Assembly: GCF_030143255.1 (NCBI RefSeq)
Contig: NZ_JARJNR010000003.1
Span: 310,001-374,000 of the forward strand
Direction of reading: 5' to 3'
DNA: 64,000 nucleotides
Source of the DNA: Frigidibacter sp. SD6-1
Lineage (GTDB): Bacteria > Pseudomonadota > Alphaproteobacteria > Rhodobacterales > Rhodobacteraceae
Made by a program: the position numbers and the translations under genes. The stretch's first letter is position 1. The number at the start of each line of letters is the position of its first letter. Under the pieces are notes generated by a model. It was not told the origin of the DNA. It ran no database searches and saw only the letters and a program-made list of their open reading frames with translations. Below, piece by piece: positions 33,520 through 41,600 of the stretch.

Positions 33520-33986
33520 AACCTGTTTTCGCGGCCGCGCTGCTCGGCCTGTCCACCCTACCGGCCGGGGCCGAAGTGAAAGAACAGCATGTCGTCGTCG
33601 GCGACTGGCAGGTGTGGATCGAACCGGTCGATCCGCTCGAACTGCTGTTTGTCGGTCGGAATGAATTCGAGCGCGACCAGCTCCTGTCTGGGGGCGATCT
33701 GGAAGTGGTCGGCATGGTCGCGGACGCCGACGATGTCGCGCTGCTGGGCATGCCCGCGATCGTGGTCGAGACGCCGGGCACGCAGAGCTGTGACGACATC
33801 GACGCGGTGGCGCGGGACTATTATGTGATCAGCTTCGACGGCGCGCCAAGGCTGAGCACGCCTGCGATGACCTGTGCGGACCTGACCCTGTCGGTCACGA
33901 ACGGCATGCTGGTGCTGGAAGCGGACCCGATGGGCGTCGGCGAATTCTGGAGCTGGACGCCCGAGGCAGGCTTCGTCCTGCGCTAG
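33516..33986 (+). CDS. Secreted protein of unknown function, paralogous to the upstream gene
   Basis: A 156-residue exported protein with signal peptide MKPVFAAALLGLSTLPAGAE. It shows the same domain as the N-terminal half of the preceding protein: GTQSCDDIDAVARDYYVISFDG, a second Cys in MTCADLTLSV and the ending EFWSWTPEAGFVLR. The two spaced cysteines probably form a conserved disulfide. It is translated from an ATG within the upstream stop. Function unknown. Confidence 0.72.
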   Translation: MKPVFAAALLGLSTLPAGAEVKEQHVVVGDWQVWIEPVDPLELLFVGRNEFERDQLLSGGDLEVVGMVADADDVALLGMPAIVVETPGTQSCDDIDAVARDYYVISFDGAPRLSTPAMTCADLTLSVTNGMLVLEADPMGVGEFWSWTPEAGFVLR

Positions 33987-33998
33987 CCCGGTCGGCCC

Positions 33999-34886
33999 TC
34001 AGGCGCCGCGGCGGAAGGCCGGGCGCTGGCTGAGCGCCAGCCCGGCGAGGATCAGCAAGAGGGCCGCGAAGAAGCGCTGCGTCAGCGGTTCATGCAGGAC
34101 CAGCGCGCCGAAGAGCGCCGACCAGACCGGCACCTGATAATTGGTCAGGGTCATGAAGCTCGGCCCCGCGCTGCGGATGGTCGTGACCCGCAGAAGCGCC
34201 GCCAGAGCGGTCGGGACGAGGCCGAGGACGACGATGGCCGTGGTCGCCTCGCCGGTCGTGACGACGGGGCGCCCCTCGACCAGCAGCATCGCCGGGATCA
34301 GTGCTGCACTGCCCACACAGAGCGACAGCGCCGCCAGCGCCAGTGGGTCGATGGCCGGGCAGCGCCGGGTGGTGATCGCCGACACCGCGTAGCAGAGCGC
34401 CGCCGTGATGCAGGCGAGCTGCGCCAGCGGCGCCCCGCTTCCGTCAAAGGCATCGCCCCCGATCAGGATCAGGACGCCCGCGAAACCGAGAGCGAAACCG
34501 GAGGTCTTGCGCAGCGACAGACGCTCGCCCGGCACGAACAGATGGGCCAGCGGCAGGACGAAAAGCGGCACGACCGCCATCGACAGGCCCGCGAAGGCCG
34601 AGGGCACCGACTGCTGGCCCCAGGACAGAAGGAAGAAGGGCAGCGCGGTCGAGAAAAGTCCGATCACCAGCACATGGGCCACAAGCCGCGGCGAAAGGCC
34701 GGGCAGGTGCCGCCCGGTCATCAGGACCGCCGAGACCAGCGCCACCGCCCCCAACCCCGTCCGCGCCGCCGCGACGGTCAGCGGCCCATAGCCCCTGAGA
34801 GCCAACGCCACGACCATGAAGGTCGCCCCCCAGATCAGGCCGAGTGCCATGATGGAAAGCCAGTTGGCCAGCGTCGGTTTCGGCAT
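33999..34886 (-). CDS. EamA/DMT-superfamily transporter
   Basis: A 295-residue inner-membrane protein with ten hydrophobic segments in two EamA repeats. Typical repeat openings are SIMALGLIWGATFMVVALALRGYGPLTVAAART and LAQLACITAALCYAVSAITTRR. Members export amino acids or metabolites, and the substrate cannot be told from the sequence. It converges with the unknown secreted genes and lies 71 bp from ilvC on the same strand, with a hairpin between them, so it is probably not part of an ilv operon. Confidence 0.85.
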   Translation of the reverse strand: MPKPTLANWLSIMALGLIWGATFMVVALALRGYGPLTVAAARTGLGAVALVSAVLMTGRHLPGLSPRLVAHVLVIGLFSTALPFFLLSWGQQSVPSAFAGLSMAVVPLFVLPLAHLFVPGERLSLRKTSGFALGFAGVLILIGGDAFDGSGAPLAQLACITAALCYAVSAITTRRCPAIDPLALAALSLCVGSAALIPAMLLVEGRPVVTTGEATTAIVVLGLVPTALAALLRVTTIRSAGPSFMTLTNYQVPVWSALFGALVLHEPLTQRFFAALLLILAGLALSQRPAFRRGA

Positions 34887-34903
34887 GGTCGCTCCAGAAT
34901 GAA

Positions 34904-34928
34904 CGGGGGCAGCATAGCGCCGCCCCCG
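34904..34928 (-). terminator. Hairpin after ilvC
   Basis: CGGGGGC and GCCCCCG form a perfect 7-bp stem around an 11-nt loop, between ilvC and the EamA gene, with no T-run. Probably the ilvC terminator or a processing hairpin. Confidence 0.5.
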
Positions 34929-34957
34929 CCCCTTGTGCTTCGCTCGCGAACGAACCG

Positions 34958-36052
<1,095 letters not shown>

Positions 36053-36104
36053 TTACTTTCTGTGGGATAAGTCATTCTCAATTTCGCTGAACTGTGAAAT
36101 TTTC

Positions 36105-36563
36105 ATGCAGATCGACGATACCGACCGCCGCATCCTGCGCCAGCTTCTGGCCGAGCCGGGTCTTGCCACCGCCGATCTGGCAGAGCGGGCGGGTGTCACC
36201 GCCGCGACCTGCTGGCGGCGGCTGGAAAAGCTGACCGAAGCGGGTGTGCTGAAGGGTCAGCATGCGGTGATCGACTGGCGGGCGCTCGGTTGGGCGGTCG
36301 AGGTCAGCTTGCGCTTCACGCTCGACAAGACCAACCCGCGCGCCTTCGACGAGTTTGTCGATGCGGCCCGCGCGGTGCCCGAGGTGATCGAGATCCAGAC
36401 CTTCCTCGGCCGGGTCGACATCCGCCTGAACGTGGTCGCCCGCGACATGGGCCATTATCAGGAGGTCTACCGCGACCGCATCCTGACCCTGCCGCATATC
36501 GCCGATATCGAAAGCCTGATGCTGGTCTCGACCATCAAGGACAGCGGGAGCCTGCCGCTGTGA
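36105..36563 (+). CDS. Lrp/AsnC-family transcriptional regulator (first of a pair)
   Basis: A 152-residue leucine-responsive-type regulator. The helix-turn-helix is at about 5-50 (DTDRRILRQLLAEPGLATADLAERAGVTAATCWRRLEKL) and the RAM effector domain at about 65-145 (VPEVIEIQTFLGRVDIRLNVVARDMGHYQEVYRDRILTLP). It is divergent from ilvC. Its stop TGA lies inside the GTG start of the next gene (GTGA). Together with the Lrp gene at 37123 it forms a common Rhodobacteraceae Lrp pair, here split by an insertion. Confidence 0.92.
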   Translation: MQIDDTDRRILRQLLAEPGLATADLAERAGVTAATCWRRLEKLTEAGVLKGQHAVIDWRALGWAVEVSLRFTLDKTNPRAFDEFVDAARAVPEVIEIQTFLGRVDIRLNVVARDMGHYQEVYRDRILTLPHIADIESLMLVSTIKDSGSLPL

Positions 36564-37133
36564 TCGACCTTTTTGAGGCTACATGGCATCGTTTGTTTGG
36601 TTTGACGCCGCCCTTGGGGCACATGTTGCGCTATGATCACTTTGACCGCTGGACAAGGTTTCACGCCTTGCCTGGATCGAAACGCTATGCCGACAGCGAG
36701 ACTGAACGACAGATTATCTTGCATCGCGGAAACCAGCTTGGAAGTGAGTGCTTCTTCAAAGGGGAGAAGGTCTGGTTGGTTTCGTGTCTCTGGCCGGGGG
36801 CGTTGGACCATGCGGTACCTCAGGGGGCCTTTGATCTTAGTCTCGGATTGTCCAGGCGTTGCACTTTCAGGGTCGAGGATGGCGACGACATTGAAGAGCA
36901 CCTTGCGTATTCGGATATGGTTCCGTGGCAACCCGGTGCGTTCGACCATCTTCTGACCGACATTGCGGAGGACCGTTGCCGCGCCTTGTTCTTTTCGGCG
37001 GCCAGCGGGCGCGTTCTGGCACCCTATGACGGCGGGTTCGACATTATTGGAGATGACCGTTTCTGGATCGACGGGCTTGAAAGGCGATATCGGAGCTGGA
37101 TGTCGATGCGAGGCGACAGATTGTGATCGACCT
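36559..37133. repeat. Low-GC insert flanked by 12-bp direct repeats
   Basis: TGTGATCGACCT occurs exactly at 36559-36570 and 37122-37133. Each copy contains a GTGA stop/start overlap: the first joins Lrp gene 1 to the inserted gene, and the second joins the inserted gene to Lrp gene 2. Removing one copy with the 551 bp between them would restore a direct Lrp1-Lrp2 GTGA overlap. The intervening DNA is clearly less GC-rich than the Lrp genes on both sides. Confidence 0.75.
36560..37126 (+). CDS. Uncharacterised protein, possibly DUF3885-like, inserted between two Lrp genes
   Basis: An 188-residue protein starting with the GTG at 36560, inside the stop of the first Lrp gene. No signal peptide or membrane segment. 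The stretch RWTRFHALPGSKRYADSETERQIILHRGNQLGSECFFKGEKVWLVSCLW resembles the pattern of DUF3885 proteins (R-F-x-L, then regular x-R-A-x-x-I-x-x-x-x-F, then x-x-W-L-V), some of which act as immunity-like proteins; this is a weak reading by eye. Codon use has more A/T in third positions than its neighbours. It ends with a GTGA overlap into the second Lrp gene, so it is co-translated. Likely acquired by transfer. Confidence 0.6.
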   Translation: MIDLFEATWHRLFGLTPPLGHMLRYDHFDRWTRFHALPGSKRYADSETERQIILHRGNQLGSECFFKGEKVWLVSCLWPGALDHAVPQGAFDLSLGLSRRCTFRVEDGDDIEEHLAYSDMVPWQPGAFDHLLTDIAEDRCRALFFSAASGRVLAPYDGGFDIIGDDRFWIDGLERRYRSWMSMRGDRL

Positions 37134-37581
37134 CGACGACACCGACCGGGCGATCCTGCGGGCGCTTGCCGCCGACGCGACGCAAAGCGCGGGGGCTGTG
37201 GGGCGGGCATTGGGTCTTTCGCAGCCGGCCGCATGGCGGCGCATCCGGCGGCTGGAGGAGGCTGGCGTGATCGCGGGGCGCAGGATTGATCTGGACAGCG
37301 CGGCACTGGGGTTCGGGGTCACGGTCTTTCTGGGCGTCAAGCTCGCCACCAAGGGCCGCGTCAGCCTTGAGGATTTCGAACGCGCCGCGACCGCGATCCC
37401 CGAAGTGCAGACGGTCCAGCATGTGCTCGGCCTCTATGATTACCGGCTGCGCGTCGCCGCCCGCGACCTGGCGGATTTCGAGCGGGTCCTCAGGCGCCGG
37501 ATCATGACCCTGCCCGGTGTCGGCAATGTCGAGGCGAATGTGCTTCTGAGCGAGGAACGCCGCCCCGGGCCGTTGGGGTAG
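37123..37581 (+). CDS. Lrp/AsnC-family transcriptional regulator (second of a pair)
   Basis: A 152-residue paralogue of the regulator at 36105. Helix-turn-helix: DTDRAILRALAADATQSAGAVGRALGLSQPAAWRRIRRLEEAG; RAM domain: IPEVQTVQHVLGLYDYRLRVAARDLADFERVLRRRIMTLPGVG. The GTG start lies in the stop of the inserted gene. Lrp pairs of this sort can form mixed oligomers; the insertion between them may change their relative expression. The stop is only 1 bp from the stop of the converging sulfide:quinone reductase gene. Confidence 0.91.
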   Translation: MIDLDDTDRAILRALAADATQSAGAVGRALGLSQPAAWRRIRRLEEAGVIAGRRIDLDSAALGFGVTVFLGVKLATKGRVSLEDFERAATAIPEVQTVQHVLGLYDYRLRVAARDLADFERVLRRRIMTLPGVGNVEANVLLSEERRPGPLG

Positions 37582-37582
37582 G

Positions 37583-38806
37583 CTACTGGTGTTTTTCCAG
37601 CGGTGCAGCGAGCCATTCGCGGCCCTTCAGCATCGCATTCCAGTAAAGCCAGGGAATGAAGGTCGATTTCAGGAACCAGGCGCTGCGGCGGACCTTGGTG
37701 CTGTCCCACGGGAAGGAGGGCAGGAGTTTGCCGCCATAGCCGAACTCGGCCAGGATCGCGCGGCCATGTTCGACCGTCAGCGGGCAAGAGCCATAGCCGT
37801 CATAGGCGGCGCGCGGTTCCTTGCCGTCGATGACGGCCAGCAGGTTCACGGCAACGATCGGCGCCTGCTTGCGCGCGGCGGCGGCGGTCTTGGAATTGGG
37901 CGTCGAACAGCCGTCGCCCAGGCCAAAGACATTGGCAAAGCGCGTGTGGCGCAGCGTCGCCTGATCGACCTCGACAAAGCCCGCGGCATCGGCCAGCGGG
38001 CTTTGCGCGACGGCGGCGACCGGCTTTTGCGGCGGCACGGCGTGCAGCATGTCGAACTCGACGACGGTTTCCACCGGCGTGCCATCGGCGTCGGCCCTGG
38101 CGAAGGTGGCGGTCTTCGCCGCCCCGTCAACCGCCGTCAGGCGCGAGCCGAAGTTCAGCTTTGCGCCGTAGCGTTCGACATATTTCATCAGGGGCGGCAC
38201 ATAGTCGGCCACGCCGAAAAGGCCCGGGGTGGCGGTGTGGAACTGCACCTCGATCTGGCCAAGCGTGCCGCGCCTCTGCCAGTCGGAGCAGGACAGATAC
38301 ATCCCCTTCTGCGGCGCGCCGGGGCATTTGATCGGCATAGGCGGCTGGCTGAAGACGGCGCGGCCCTTCTGCATTTCTTGCACGAGTTTCCAGGTGTAGG
38401 GCGCGAGATCGAAGCGGTAGTTCGAGGTGACGCCATTCTTGCCGAGCGCCTCCGCCAGCCCCGGAATGCCGTTCCAGTCGAGGAAGATGCCGGTGGCCAT
38501 GATCAGGTAGTCGTAGCCGACCTCGCGCCCGTCATCGAGCGTCACCGTCTGGCGTTCGGGATCGAAGGCGGTGGCCGTGCCCTTGATCCGTTTCGCCCCT
38601 GCGGGCAGCACGCTGGCCGCGGATCGCACGGTGCGCTCGGCGCCGAAGACGCCACCGCCGACCATCGTCCAGCCCGGCTGATAGAAATGCTGATCTGACG
38701 GTTCGATCACAGCGATGTCGAGCGACGGCCGCCGCTTCAGCAGGCTCGCCGTAACCGCAAGACCGCCGGACCCGCCTCCGACGACCAGAATCTGATGGCG
38801 TTGCAT
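37583..38806 (-). CDS. Sulfide:quinone oxidoreductase, type II (eukaryote-like) family
   Basis: Membrane-associated FAD enzyme that oxidises sulfide and passes electrons to quinone. From the ATG at 38806, which follows GGGAGGA, it is 407 residues. FAD motif: QILVVGGGSGGLAVTASLL. The two redox cysteines fit the type II enzymes: one in PIKCPGAPQKGMYL and one in LGDGCSTPNSKTAAAARKQAP. The C-terminal amphipathic region (FLKSTFIPWLYWNAML) is the expected membrane anchor. Upstream DNA has a candidate ATTT-N8-GAAT operator of the SqrR/BigR sort. It may protect against hydrogen sulfide or supply electrons. Confidence 0.9.
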   Translation of the reverse strand: MQRHQILVVGGGSGGLAVTASLLKRRPSLDIAVIEPSDQHFYQPGWTMVGGGVFGAERTVRSAASVLPAGAKRIKGTATAFDPERQTVTLDDGREVGYDYLIMATGIFLDWNGIPGLAEALGKNGVTSNYRFDLAPYTWKLVQEMQKGRAVFSQPPMPIKCPGAPQKGMYLSCSDWQRRGTLGQIEVQFHTATPGLFGVADYVPPLMKYVERYGAKLNFGSRLTAVDGAAKTATFARADADGTPVETVVEFDMLHAVPPQKPVAAVAQSPLADAAGFVEVDQATLRHTRFANVFGLGDGCSTPNSKTAAAARKQAPIVAVNLLAVIDGKEPRAAYDGYGSCPLTVEHGRAILAEFGYGGKLLPSFPWDSTKVRRSAWFLKSTFIPWLYWNAMLKGREWLAAPLEKHQ

Positions 38807-38825
38807 GGTTCCTCCCTCTTTTTGT

Positions 38826-38841
38826 ATTTTGATTATTGAAT
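38826..38841. promoter_or_regulatory. Candidate SqrR/BigR-type operator before the sqr gene
   Basis: ATTT-N8-GAAT on the plus strand (ATTC-N8-AAAT on the gene strand) lies 20-35 bp before the sqr start and differs by one base from the ATTC-N8-GAAT motif known for the persulfide-responsive repressor SqrR of Rhodobacter. It sits in an AT-rich patch that could be the promoter. Confidence 0.4.
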
Positions 38842-38992
38842 ATGTTTTGCGTCGCCCTGTCACGCGGAATATTCCCGGGTCGGCTGCGCGTTGACCAAAA
38901 CCGACGCAACTTCCTTGCGAGACGCCGCTCCCGGGCTTTGCAATCCTTGCGCGCCTCCGTTAGGCGAGGGGCGTGATAAGAAGGAGAATGCC

Positions 38993-40120
38993 ATGCCCGC
39001 GCTGTTGCCCGACGTAGACCCCGAGGGGCTTGAGGAATTTTCGGTCGTCTTCACCGACCGCTCGCTCAATCACATGAGCCAGCAGTTCCAGGGCGTGATG
39101 CGCGACATCTCGTCGATGCTGCGCGAGGTCTACACTGCCGACGCCGCGGCACTGGTCCCGGGCGGCGGCACCTGCGCGATGGAGGCGGTGGCGCGGCAGT
39201 TCGGCGCGGGCCGCAAGGCGCTGGTGATCCGCAACGGCTGGTTCTCTTACCGCTGGAGCCAGATTTTCGAGACTGGCGGGTTCGCGGGCGAAGTCACGGT
39301 CGCGATGGCGCGGCAGTCGGGCAATGCGGCGCAGTCGCCCTTTGCCCCAGCGCCGATCGAAGAGGTGACGGATGCGATCCGCAAGGCGCGGCCCGATGTG
39401 GTCTTCGCCCCGCATGTCGAGACGGCGGCGGGCATGATCCTGCCCGACGATTATCTGAAGGCGGTCGCTTCGGCGGCGCATGAGGTGGGCGCGCTTTTCG
39501 TTCTGGATTGCATCGCCTCGGGCTGCATCTGGGTCGACATGAAGGCAACGGGCGTCGATGTGCTGATTTCGGCCCCGCAGAAGGGCTGGTCGGCCTCGCC
39601 CTCGGCGGGTCTGGTGATGTTCTCTGACGCCGCGCTGAAGCGGCTGGAGGAGACCACTTCGAATTCCTTCGCGCTCGACCTGAAGAAATGGCGGGCGATC
39701 ATGGCGGCCTACGAGGGCGGCGGCCATGCCTATCACCTGACCATGCCGACCGATGCGCTGAAATCCTTCCGCGACACGATGCGGGAAACCCGCGAGCACG
39801 GGTTCGAACGGCTGCGCGAGGCGCAATGGCGGCTGGGCAATGCCGTGCGGGCCGAGCTTGCCCGCCGCGGCATCCGTTCCGTCGCCGCCGAAGGCTTTCA
39901 GGCGCCGGGCGTGGTGGTCAGCTTCACCGACGATCCCGAGATCCAGACCGGCAGGAAGTTCCTCGCCCAGGGCGTCCAGATCGCCGCCGGCGTGCCCCTG
40001 CAGGTGGGCGAGGGGGCAGAGTTCCGCACCTTCCGTCTCGGCCTCTTCGGCCTCGACAAGCTCTATGACGTCGACCGCACCGTCGCCCGCGTCACCCGCG
40101 CCCTCGACGCGGCGCTCTGA
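38993..40120 (+). CDS. Class V PLP-dependent aminotransferase (alanine-glyoxylate aminotransferase-like)
   Basis: A 375-residue fold-type I enzyme. The PLP-binding Lys is in ISAPQKGWSASPSAGLVMF and the cofactor Asp in LFVLDCIASGCIW; the N-terminal glycine-rich loop is VPGGGTCAMEAVARQF. The family covers alanine- or serine-glyoxylate aminotransferases. GAAGGAGAA just before ATG 38993 fixes the start. It is divergent from sqr by 186 bp. A terminator lies behind it. The exact amino donor cannot be told. Confidence 0.88.
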   Translation: MPALLPDVDPEGLEEFSVVFTDRSLNHMSQQFQGVMRDISSMLREVYTADAAALVPGGGTCAMEAVARQFGAGRKALVIRNGWFSYRWSQIFETGGFAGEVTVAMARQSGNAAQSPFAPAPIEEVTDAIRKARPDVVFAPHVETAAGMILPDDYLKAVASAAHEVGALFVLDCIASGCIWVDMKATGVDVLISAPQKGWSASPSAGLVMFSDAALKRLEETTSNSFALDLKKWRAIMAAYEGGGHAYHLTMPTDALKSFRDTMRETREHGFERLREAQWRLGNAVRAELARRGIRSVAAEGFQAPGVVVSFTDDPEIQTGRKFLAQGVQIAAGVPLQVGEGAEFRTFRLGLFGLDKLYDVDRTVARVTRALDAAL

Positions 40121-40139
40121 GGCCCGGTATCGCTTCGTC

Positions 40140-40169
40140 ACCGGCTGGGCGGGCCGCGCCCCAGCCGGT
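40140..40169 (+). terminator. Hairpin after the class V aminotransferase gene
   Basis: ACCGGCTGGG and CCCAGCCGGT form a perfect 10-bp stem around a 10-nt loop, 19 bp after the stop codon. There is no T-run, so termination may be partial or Rho-dependent. Confidence 0.6.
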
Positions 40170-40438
40170 CGGTCCTGCCGAAAGCCCGCTGGCGCGTTGG
40201 GCTGTTGGTCCTCTGGGGGCGGGTGGGGCGCCGAAGCGCTGCCTGCGGCGCGCCGCGGTTACGACCTGACGGCGGTCGAGGCACTATCGGGGACGATGGC
40301 GCGGACGGTCCATGACTTCTTCCATATGGGCGACCGAGGGGCGGCCTCGGCGCCGTTTCCGGCGTCTGGCATCCGTCCCGCATCCGTCCCGACAACGTAT
40401 GGCATCCGTCCCGACAGGCGTCCCGACAGAGCGCGCCT
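40170..40438. other. Gene-free stretch with a short degenerate tandem repeat
   Basis: No convincing gene on either strand between the aminotransferase terminator and the converging secreted-protein gene. At 40369-40413 the 12-mer GCATCCGTCCCG occurs three times (40369, 40380, 40402), followed by a partial GCGTCCCGACA copy. The rest is GC-rich without a clear promoter or structure. Confidence 0.6.
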
Positions 40439-40978
40439 TCAGCGCCGCTTCGACCAGGCCTCGCGCCAGATGCCGCCTTCCAGGATTCGGTAGGTATGAT
40501 CGAGGATCACCCCGGCGCCATCGACGGTGAAGGTGCCCTCCTCGACCAGGTTCTCCGCCGCCTCGGCCGTATGGTAGAGACGGTAGGTCCAGACGCCATC
40601 CGCGACACTCGCCAGATGCACCATCTTCCGCCGCGCCCCGTCGCTGCGGGTCTCGGTGTAGGTGCAACGCCCGACGGTCAGCGTGCAGTCGCTGGGCTTG
40701 TAGCGGAGGGTCAGCGCGCCCACCCGCGCCTTGACCGCCTCTCCCTGCCGGTTGGACCAGAAAGCGACCTCGGCCGGATCGCCCTTCGATCCGTCGCGGG
40801 TGAAGGCGAACCGATAGAGCCCGCCCTCGGGGCCGAGGTAGGTGACGGCAGTATTGCCGTTCTCCGCCCGCCAGCGGACGGTCTGGCCCTCGGTCATCAG
40901 GGTGACGTCGAAGGGGATTTCGGCGTGGAGGGGGAGGGCGGTGAGGCAGAGGAAGATGAGGCTGAGAAGGGCGCGCAT
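40439..40978 (-). CDS. Secreted protein of unknown function
   Basis: A 179-residue exported protein with signal peptide MRALLSLIFLCLTALPLHAE. The mature part is probably all-beta, with many alternating hydrophobic and charged residues (TAVTYLGPEGGLYRFAFTRDG) and two cysteines close together (SDCTLTVGRCTYTETR) that probably pair. No known family recognised. It is monocistronic as far as visible, and the start is supported by the signal peptide rather than by a clear ribosome site. Confidence 0.72.
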   Translation of the reverse strand: MRALLSLIFLCLTALPLHAEIPFDVTLMTEGQTVRWRAENGNTAVTYLGPEGGLYRFAFTRDGSKGDPAEVAFWSNRQGEAVKARVGALTLRYKPSDCTLTVGRCTYTETRSDGARRKMVHLASVADGVWTYRLYHTAEAAENLVEEGTFTVDGAGVILDHTYRILEGGIWREAWSKRR

Positions 40979-41201
40979 TAGGGTACCGGGGAAATTGATC
41001 CCCTCAATGCATCATGTGGGAACAATAGGATCAAGGTGTGGGAAGCGTATGATTTTCACATTGCTGCGGTGTTGCGTCGCCAGCGCGCTCGCCCATCGGC
41101 ACGGCTCTGATTGCTGGGTTAGCTGGCAATGTGCAAATGGGGTCTTCAAAGCGCGCTTGCTTGCGGGGATTGGGTGAGGTCAAATCCAAGCCCGCGATCG
41201 C

Positions 41202-41600
41202 TCAGTGGAGCAAGGCTCCGGCGCTCTTGCCAACCACTTTCGGATCCAGGCTTCGCTTCCACACCAAGAATTTTGTCGTTTCGAAAGAGCCGAATGGCAA
41301 GAAAATTGTTTGCCAGTTCTCTTTGAACCAGCCCAGTCGAACTGCGTAAGCGCCCTCACAGAGCGCAGCTTGGGGGATTGATGCAAGTATCAGTTTGAGG
41401 CCGGCCTTGTAGCCGACCCAGTTGATCAACTCGAACTGTTGCTCGGCACGATTGAAGACCATCATGTAGCATTTTACATCCATCTCCGGAGGATCAGGAA
41501 AATAGACCAAGGTTCCGCCCCAAAGTTTGGTCCTGAGGTCACGAACCTCTGCATACTCCTCACCCAGAACCGCCATGCGCAACAGTGGAGCGCGTTTCAT
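41202..41600 (-). CDS. Imm45-family-like immunity protein directly behind parE
   Basis: A 132-residue cytosolic protein. The pattern LRTKLWGGTLVYFPDPP, VKCYMMVFNRAEQQFELINWVGYKAGLKLILASIPQ and GWFKENWQTIFLP matches what I recall of Imm45 polymorphic-toxin immunity proteins: a GyKAGl core, then NW near the C-terminus. Its ATG overlaps the parE stop (ATGA), so it would be translated from the parE message. GC content is lower than around it, as in the 220 bp that follow. No matching toxin is visible in the window, so it would be an orphan. The family call is by eye and needs confirmation. Confidence 0.6.
   Translation of the reverse strand: MKRAPLLRMAVLGEEYAEVRDLRTKLWGGTLVYFPDPPEMDVKCYMMVFNRAEQQFELINWVGYKAGLKLILASIPQAALCEGAYAVRLGWFKENWQTIFLPFGSFETTKFLVWKRSLDPKVVGKSAGALLH

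Noticed and set aside
34302-34312. CTGCACTGCCC, a one-mismatch PhaR-like motif
   Set aside because: It lies within the EamA coding sequence, far from a start, and breaks the palindrome.
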